From assembly GCA_019424645.1 (NCBI GenBank), contig JAHYZB010000035.1, positions 7,112 to 17,658 of the forward strand: a DNA stretch of 10,547 nucleotides, written 5' to 3'. Each line of letters starts with the position of its first letter. Position 1 is the stretch's first letter. Position numbers and translations under genes: made by a program. The notes below the pieces were generated by a model that had not been told where the DNA came from, did not search any database, and saw only the letters and a program-made list of their open reading frames with translations. Origin of the DNA: Oxalobacter formigenes (GTDB taxonomy: Bacteria; Pseudomonadota; Gammaproteobacteria; Burkholderiales; Burkholderiaceae_D). Positions 6,504 through 10,547 of this stretch are shown piece after piece.

Positions 6504-7202
6504 TTACCCCACCGACAAACGGTAATCGCCATCCGAGCCAGTCACCGTCCTGTTCTTCTGATAGTGCCCATTCAGGAAAAAACGCCGGTTTTCATGCTGT
6601 TTGATCTTTTCCAGCCGAAGCTTCGTATTGAACAGCACGGCAACCGACTGGGAATCCGGATGACGGAAATGCGCCTTGGCATTCGCAATGGCATACAACA
6701 GGACAAGCCTGTCGGAAACACCCGGCCGGTCAGCCGATTGGGCAAAACGCGGTTTCGAAGCGACGTATTCCACCATCAGCCCATAAGGACGGTCCGGGAT
6801 CGGCCACAATTCGATCTGTCCGTTCAAGGTTTCATACTTCACCGGAACCGTTCGGCTGTCGTCCTCCCGATCCGCCTCCGAAATCCCCTGAACCAGTCGT
6901 GTGCGGCTATCCCCGTCAACAATCCAGACCGACATGACCAGTCCCGGATCGATATCCTCGTCCTCCTTATCGTTATGCCAGTCGTAAAGGAATGATCCCT
7001 GTTCAAGCGTAATAATCGTCTTCTTGCGCATCGGCGTCGGATTCAGCTGGTCATAAACATAATCGTGCGCCTCCTGCAAAAACGAAATCATGACCGGATT
7101 ATTATTGTTCGAAGCCGGGCCCTGAGCCACAAAACCCAGTCGTGCCTTCAATTCTGCCAACAGCTCACCCAGTGTCCGTTGTCTCTGGATCAATCCATTC
7201 AT
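6504..7202 (-). CDS. Head-tail adaptor protein, T7 gp11 / SU10-adaptor-like (232 aa)
   Basis: The adaptor ring joins the portal to the tail nozzle. Evidence: an N-terminal helix with TLGELLAELKARLG (10-23), a second helix with FLQEAHDYVYDQLNP (about 41-55), a strand block with ITLEQGSFLYDW, and a conserved-looking strand-turn-strand (LNGQIELWPIPDRPYGLMVEYVA in pieces, about 126-149), as in gp11/SU10-type adaptors ('i.l.P.P...y.l.veY'). A C-terminal helix-rich part (165-210) follows. The start ATG 7202 has a strong GGGGAGG site and overlaps the upstream stop as ATGA. It directly precedes the nozzle gene, which supports the call. It is slightly longer than T7 gp11 (196 aa). Confidence 0.7.
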   Translation of the reverse strand: MNGLIQRQRTLGELLAELKARLGFVAQGPASNNNNPVMISFLQEAHDYVYDQLNPTPMRKKTIITLEQGSFLYDWHNDKEDEDIDPGLVMSVWIVDGDSRTRLVQGISEADREDDSRTVPVKYETLNGQIELWPIPDRPYGLMVEYVASKPRFAQSADRPGVSDRLVLLYAIANAKAHFRHPDSQSVAVLFNTKLRLEKIKQHENRRFFLNGHYQKNRTVTGSDGDYRLSVG

Positions 7203-7399
7203 AATTTACCTCCCCTGACCGGTCTGCTCTTGCAGGAACGGTCTTTCCGATATCCTTCTGAAACATCTTCTCCAGTCAACAAGAACCACAACTGCATACA
7301 GATCACTTTCATTCCGGCTTCAAGCCGGACGATCCTTGCGGCCAGGAGGATTCGCAAAACCATCATCGTCTGCCAGAAACTGACCGTCGTTTCATTCAT
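7199..7399 (-). CDS. Small phage protein of unknown function (66 aa)
   Basis: I do not recognise it. GGAGGG precedes ATG 7399; the start overlaps the upstream stop by 8 nt and the stop overlaps the adaptor start as ATGA, so it is tied into the operon at both ends. Residues 8-42 are rich in Leu, Met, Ile and Trp with scattered Arg, which would make one or two amphipathic or weakly membrane-seeking helices; the C-terminal 18 residues are basic. A holin cannot be excluded, but no clean transmembrane segment is present and no endolysin lies nearby. Confidence 0.55.
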   Translation of the reverse strand: MNETTVSFWQTMMVLRILLAARIVRLEAGMKVICMQLWFLLTGEDVSEGYRKDRSCKSRPVRGGKL

Positions 7400-7643
7400 G
7401 ACAATCCCTCCTTAACTCCAGGGGCAAATGTTTCCTTTCCAGTTCAGACTCATATGCCGCCTTGCAATGATCCGATTGCCAGAAAAACAGGCAATCGATC
7501 AGGCAACGCAAAAACCGCCAGCCGTTGCCATCATTGCGTTTTCTCCAGGCTGCACTTGACATCGTCTCATCTGCCCAGCCGCCGAAAAGCGTATTGATGA
7601 GCTGGTCAAACGCAATCGGAATCTGGCTAAACCGTCTGCCCAT
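7392..7643 (-). CDS. Small conserved phage protein (83 aa)
   Basis: AAGGAG (7650-7655), 6 nt upstream, selects ATG 7643; the longer open frame upstream to 7742 is overlap with the DUF4376 gene. The start lies 17 nt inside that gene. The protein is rich in Trp, Phe, Cys and His: FDQLINTLFGGWADETMSS (about 12-30), then a Trp/Arg stretch, then FLRCLIDCLFFWQ and a charged tail LERKHLPLELRR. I recall a family of 80-100 residue phage proteins with the same order of motifs ('..D...N...GG..DETlSsraWR ... iD.lFf...HC..s...E..r..lP'), found near tail genes and of unknown function; databases often give them misleading names. Possibly a membrane-associated or assembly factor. Confidence 0.65.
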   Translation of the reverse strand: MGRRFSQIPIAFDQLINTLFGGWADETMSSAAWRKRNDGNGWRFLRCLIDCLFFWQSDHCKAAYESELERKHLPLELRRDCHE

Positions 7644-8190
7644 TACCGTCTCCTTCCACGTCAAACGTGATATCAACCGCATCCAGTTCATCTGTCGTTT
7701 GTGCAGCTTCGATAGCGGCCTCAATCTGCCACTTGATGCCATAAAGCCGCTGTGAATTGACGACGATTTCTTTTCTCATCGTCTCAAGCTGTTCTTTCGT
7801 CACTTCATGAAAGCGGTTGTCATAAGCCCTGAACAAAGTGCTTTCTTCCGGTTTCAGAACCAGTACCAGTCCTTCTATATTCCGGTTCGCTATTTCGTCT
7901 GCATTGATTTCGAATCCGGCAGACGACATGCAACAAGCTGTTTCAGATGCCGAGGTGAATGCGGTGTCCAGTTCTGCCAGCTTTGCGGCTCTGGCTTCTT
8001 CCAGCGGTTTTTGCGGCGCATGGCCTTTTTCATACCAGTTTCCGTCAAATCCCTGTTCCACCTCGTCATCAGGGTATGTTTCGACCATGTCGACGGAATA
8101 CTGTGGCATGAACGGCAGGGTGTTTTTCAGCCGTTTCAGGTTTTCGTCGATCAAGACAAATCTATGGTTTTCGACTATTCCGTATTTCAT
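7627..8190 (-). CDS. Fibre-associated DUF4376 protein, copy 2 (187 aa)
   Basis: Proteins of this kind follow tail-fibre genes and are thought to help fibre folding or to sit on the fibre tip, like Tfa proteins; that role is inferred from position. The N-terminal part (1-60) ends in a PDDEVEQGFDGNWYEKGHAP block, common before this domain. The DUF4376 domain follows (about 62-165): EEARAAKLAELDTAF, SSAGFEINADEIANRN, FHEVTKEQLETMRKEIVVN, then LYGIKWQ. ATG 8190 overlaps the fibre stop as ATGA. It is a clear paralogue of the protein at 9587-10117: both have ACC(L/M)SSAGF.INADE.ANRN, FH(D/E)VT.EQL and a LDAV..TF-like end, while the N-terminal parts differ, as expected if each is matched to its own fibre tip. 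Confidence 0.8.
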   Translation of the reverse strand: MKYGIVENHRFVLIDENLKRLKNTLPFMPQYSVDMVETYPDDEVEQGFDGNWYEKGHAPQKPLEEARAAKLAELDTAFTSASETACCMSSAGFEINADEIANRNIEGLVLVLKPEESTLFRAYDNRFHEVTKEQLETMRKEIVVNSQRLYGIKWQIEAAIEAAQTTDELDAVDITFDVEGDGNGQTV

Positions 8191-9587
8191 TGAGCACCCC
8201 CATGCGCATATACAAATCTGAATACCGTAACGGTTCCCGAAAGGTATGCGTAAACCCTATCTCCTTTACTGACTTGAACAGTTGCGCCTTGAAGATCAGT
8301 GTTGGTTTTGCCCATAACTGAACAGTTATTTGCTTTCATTAAAGTTACCGAAGCATTCCACACATACAAACCCAGTGGATAAGCATTTGGAGACCAGCCT
8401 TGTAGCGTAAAGAAGCCATCTGCTGGCGCCGTATATCCGCTCCCTGAAACTAACGTCAAGTCAACATATCTATCAGACGGCATGGCTGCATGTGCCGCCG
8501 CACTTTTATCTGTCTTATTTGCCATTTCATTCGCCAGCTCTGTGATATCGATCAGGCCGGGATTGGTGGCAGCGTCGAAGGCTTTGATACAGGGTAGCAA
8601 GGTCAACGCAGGCGGCTGGACGGTGTCGGATGCGCCATAGATGGGATTGGAACGGGAGGCGTCAAAATCAAATGGCGATGAACGACTATTGGATTGACCG
8701 CCGCCGAATTGATTGCCTGTTGCATTTCGAAACGGCCCCGCACCGCCAGATTCACTTGCATAGATAAGATTCCCTGACGGGGCACCTATAATATTCGGCA
8801 ACCCCGCCTCAATCTTTTGCCCCGGCGTATTGCTCCCCTGCGCAAACCGGCCGATCAGGTCTGGCAGGTTGAACGTCGTCTCTCCATCGCCTTCCCCAAA
8901 AGTCGTTCCGATAGCGGCATAAAGTTCCGGGTATGTCGTACGTCCGACTGCCGCGCCGTCCGCTTTCAGATAACTCGCAGGAGGCGTTACCATCGCAAAA
9001 AATTCAATCGAGCCGACCGGCACTCCTTTTTTGGCGATCTCTTCCTGCAACACGGCAATATCGCTCTCCGTTGCCAGATTCTGCGGCTTTCCATCCAGAT
9101 CATCGTAATGACCTGACATGGCCACCACTGACAGCGCCGGCTTGTTCAGAATCTGTGCCGGACCTTGTCTCGCATTCCAGTCTGAATTAACCGCCAATGA
9201 AATCACTTTCGCACTTTCTTGCGCTGCCCTGGCTGAATTAATCGCCTTTGCTAAACTTTGCAAAGCCATTTCTTCGCTTTTCTTTGCTTGTTCCGCCGCA
9301 CTCGAGGAAACGTCTGCTGCTACAAGCGACCTGTCCAGCATCGCCTGTGCATCCATAACGACGCCTTCGACCAGTGTCGTTCGGAGTTCCATACTGATCG
9401 AATCCGACGTCACGACAGACGGGCGCAATTTCCCGTCGTCCGCCTGCAGGATGGCAAGATTCGTCCTGATATCGTTGATTGAATTCGACGCCCGGTCCAG
9501 CTCGGCGTTCAATGCAGAATGATCCGTCTCATTGCCGAAATCGTCCGCAAAATTCTTTTGTCTGTTATATGTTGGTGGCTGTGCCAT
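8187..9587 (-). CDS. Tail fibre 2 with phage tail-collar domain (466 aa)
   Basis: This is the receptor-binding fibre. Residues 1-65 form a virion-anchor-like N-terminus. Residues 92-130 are Ala/Ser/Glu/Lys-rich and probably coiled-coil. GHYDDLDGKP (159-168) is the shaft motif seen in many fibres. Residues 190-268 are a phage tail-collar domain (PVGSIEFFAMVTPPASYLKADG, in pieces; YPELYAAIGTTFG; FNLPDLIGRF). A Gly/Asn/Ser-rich linker (270-320) leads to TVQPPALTLLPCIKAFD (322-338). The block FDAATNPGLIDITELANE (337-354) is shared with fibre 1, and a separate beta-rich tip (about 368-466, including YTAPADGFF) ends the protein. The start at 9587 shares one base with the previous stop (TAATG) and follows AGAGG. 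By hand count the tip DNA is about 45% G+C and the collar about 57%, so the tip looks acquired. Confidence 0.85.
   Translation of the reverse strand: MAQPPTYNRQKNFADDFGNETDHSALNAELDRASNSINDIRTNLAILQADDGKLRPSVVTSDSISMELRTTLVEGVVMDAQAMLDRSLVAADVSSSAAEQAKKSEEMALQSLAKAINSARAAQESAKVISLAVNSDWNARQGPAQILNKPALSVVAMSGHYDDLDGKPQNLATESDIAVLQEEIAKKGVPVGSIEFFAMVTPPASYLKADGAAVGRTTYPELYAAIGTTFGEGDGETTFNLPDLIGRFAQGSNTPGQKIEAGLPNIIGAPSGNLIYASESGGAGPFRNATGNQFGGGQSNSRSSPFDFDASRSNPIYGASDTVQPPALTLLPCIKAFDAATNPGLIDITELANEMANKTDKSAAAHAAMPSDRYVDLTLVSGSGYTAPADGFFTLQGWSPNAYPLGLYVWNASVTLMKANNCSVMGKTNTDLQGATVQVSKGDRVYAYLSGTVTVFRFVYAHGGAQ
8527..8581. repeat. 55-bp direct repeat, copy in fibre 2
   Basis: This block is identical over all 55 bases to 10493-10547, which reaches the right edge, so the true repeat is probably longer. 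It encodes the end of the conserved collar-to-tip connector (FDAATNPGLIDITELANE) just before the two tip sequences diverge. Confidence 0.95.
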
Positions 9588-10117
9588 TATTCCTCTCCCT
9601 GAATGAAATCGATCACAACGGCATCCAGTGATTCAACCGTATCACATGAGCTGATCTGTTCGCGCAAAGTCCACTTCCGTTCATATATGGCTCTGGCATT
9701 TGCAATGATTTCCAGCTGCATGGCTTTCAACTGTTCAAGCGTCACATCATGGAAATTATTGTCATAAGCGCAAAACTGGACTGTTCCGGCTCCAGCCGCT
9801 TCCAATGCAATGATCAGACTGGAAACATTCCTGTTCGCCGTCTCATCGGCATTGATTCTGAAACCAGCGGAAGAAAGACAACATGCATTTTCCGAAGCCG
9901 CTGCAAACGCTACGTTCAGATCAGCCAGCTTTGATGCTTTAGCTTCTTCAAGCGAAGCGAGCGGTGCAAACCCTTTTTCGTACATAATGCCGTTTACTGT
10001 CTCGACATTACCCGCGAATTCAATTACTCCATATTTTCCGGATGCAAGTCGCTGTCGATTTGCCGGATTGTCGGCCCATTTGTTGACAACGTGTGTGTCT
10101 GTATTGATTACGTACAT
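9587..10117 (-). CDS. Fibre-associated DUF4376 protein, copy 1 (176 aa)
   Basis: This is the paralogue of the protein at 7627-8190, placed directly behind fibre 1. ATG 10117 is chosen because AAGGAG (10125-10130) lies 7 nt upstream and the codon shares a base with the fibre 1 stop (TAATG); the open frame further right lies inside fibre 1. Residues 1-50 are unlike copy 2. The DUF4376 domain covers about 53-160: LEEAKASKLADLNVAF, SSAGFRINADETANRN, FHDVTLEQLKAMQLEIIAN, then YERKWTLRE. The pattern 'KlaeL..aF..AsE.A' and 'ANRN' is typical of the family. A probable function is fibre-tip folding or capping, matched to fibre 1. It ends at 9587, where fibre 2 starts. Confidence 0.8.
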   Translation of the reverse strand: MYVINTDTHVVNKWADNPANRQRLASGKYGVIEFAGNVETVNGIMYEKGFAPLASLEEAKASKLADLNVAFAAASENACCLSSAGFRINADETANRNVSSLIIALEAAGAGTVQFCAYDNNFHDVTLEQLKAMQLEIIANARAIYERKWTLREQISSCDTVESLDAVVIDFIQGEE

Positions 10118-10547
10118 TAAATTACTCCTTGCAACGGATAAAAAATAACTGACGAGCCAGTTCCGGACATTGCAAATATTTTCTGTTCTTCTGATACAGG
10201 TAGATAACCCGTTAAATAGACACCGCTTTGGCCGTCGAGGCACAATAATTCGTTGACGCTATGATCGTTAGTATTCGCATTGTCACTACGAATTCGCCAC
10301 CCCGTATCATCTAAAGAGATAAATTTAATAATCCCGGAAACCGGCGCTGTGTACGAATAAGGGCTTGCTTTCAAGATAGCTGTTATATCAATTCCAGCGT
10401 TGTAATCCGGCACTCCCCATGAAATAGCAGCATCTTTGAAAGATTGTGCGGGATTGGCATTTGCAAGATCACGATCAGCTTTATTCGCCACCTCATTCGC
10501 CAGCTCTGTGATATCGATCAGGCCGGGATTGGTGGCAGCGTCGAAGG
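10117..10547 (-). CDS. Tail fibre 1, C-terminal 142 residues (runs off the right edge)
   Basis: The frame is open to the window edge and ends at TAA 10119-10117. An internal GTG at 10491 could be mistaken for a start, but the codons to its right read FDAATNPGLIDITELANE, the same connector as in fibre 2, so this is the end of a larger fibre whose collar lies outside the window. After ANKADRD the sequence departs from fibre 2: a beta-rich tip with YNAGIDITAILKASPYSYTAP (in pieces), a Gly/Ser turn, then strands to the C-terminus. The shared 'YTAP..G' motif hints that the two tips have a related fold despite little identity. G+C of the tip is about 42% by hand count. The DUF4376 gene follows with one base shared. 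Confidence 0.8.
   Translation of the reverse strand, partial: FDAATNPGLIDITELANEVANKADRDLANANPAQSFKDAAISWGVPDYNAGIDITAILKASPYSYTAPVSGIIKFISLDDTGWRIRSDNANTNDHSVNELLCLDGQSGVYLTGYLPVSEEQKIFAMSGTGSSVIFYPLQGVI
10493..10547. repeat. 55-bp direct repeat, copy in fibre 1 (continues past the edge)
   Basis: Identical to 8527-8581 in the same orientation. The two copies lie 1,966 bp apart. The right limit is cut by the window end. Confidence 0.95.

Noticed and set aside
6036..6995. 319-codon plus-strand frame
   Set aside because: It is antisense to the nozzle and adaptor genes, rich in Arg, His and Pro, and has no protein-like motifs: a shadow frame.
8190..10547. Diversity-generating retroelement acting on the fibre tips
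   Set aside because: No reverse transcriptase, template repeat or C-type-lectin-like variable repeat is visible; the 55-bp repeat is perfect and lies before the tip, not in a variable site.
1..10547. CRISPR array, tRNA or insertion sequence
   Set aside because: No regularly spaced repeats, cloverleaf with matching arms, or transposase frame was seen on either strand.

Overview
The window is a (pro)phage region carried by a Gram-negative bacterium. The evidence for a Gram-negative host is a lipobox-bearing, BamE/SmpA-like lipoprotein. Base composition near 50% G+C and the style of the phage genes would fit a betaproteobacterium, possibly a gut-associated Burkholderiales, but the sequence does not prove this. 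The virion genes resemble short-tailed (podovirus-like) phages: a ring adaptor, a tail nozzle/hub and small ejection proteins lie together, and there is no tape-measure or sheath gene.

Layout. Everything phage-like reads leftward (minus strand). From the right edge come the C-terminal end of tail fibre 1 (10547-10117), a DUF4376 fibre-assembly-type protein (10117-9587), a complete tail fibre 2 with a collar domain (9587-8187) and a second DUF4376 protein (8190-7627). Two small phage proteins follow (7643-7392 and 7399-7199). Next are a head-tail adaptor (7202-6504), a nozzle/hub (6500-5064), a GNAT-like small virion protein (5067-4627), a conserved phage structural protein (4630-3731) and an ejection-type protein (3709-3074). 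Nearly all these genes overlap or abut by a few bases, and several start codons sit in ATGA, GTGA or TAATG junctions, so they form one translationally coupled late operon. A hairpin-rich 3' region and a bidirectional terminator (about 2758-2800) close it.

The stretch 1072-2800 breaks the phage pattern. A rightward outer-membrane-type lipoprotein gene (2327-2734) diverges from a leftward gene for a secreted basic protein (2045-1236). Each has its own terminator. This is the layout of a phage cargo ('moron') cassette, or of a short host segment between two phage pieces.

At the left edge a portal protein gene begins with GTG at 831 and runs off the window in frame, 277 codons without a stop. 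It lies behind a separate leader (832-1071) holding a nested inverted repeat and repeated TGGCTAT motifs. No terminase, capsid, integrase, lysis or repressor gene is visible.

How the parts fit: portal, adaptor and nozzle would make the DNA channel of the head-tail machine; the internal proteins would be ejected with the genome; the two fibre/DUF4376 cassettes would set receptor specificity. The fibres share an identical 55-bp block just before their tips, which are unlike in sequence and low in G+C, so tip exchange is likely. The least explained parts are the insulated envelope-gene pair, the operator-like leader of the portal gene and the structured 3' region at 2964-3077.
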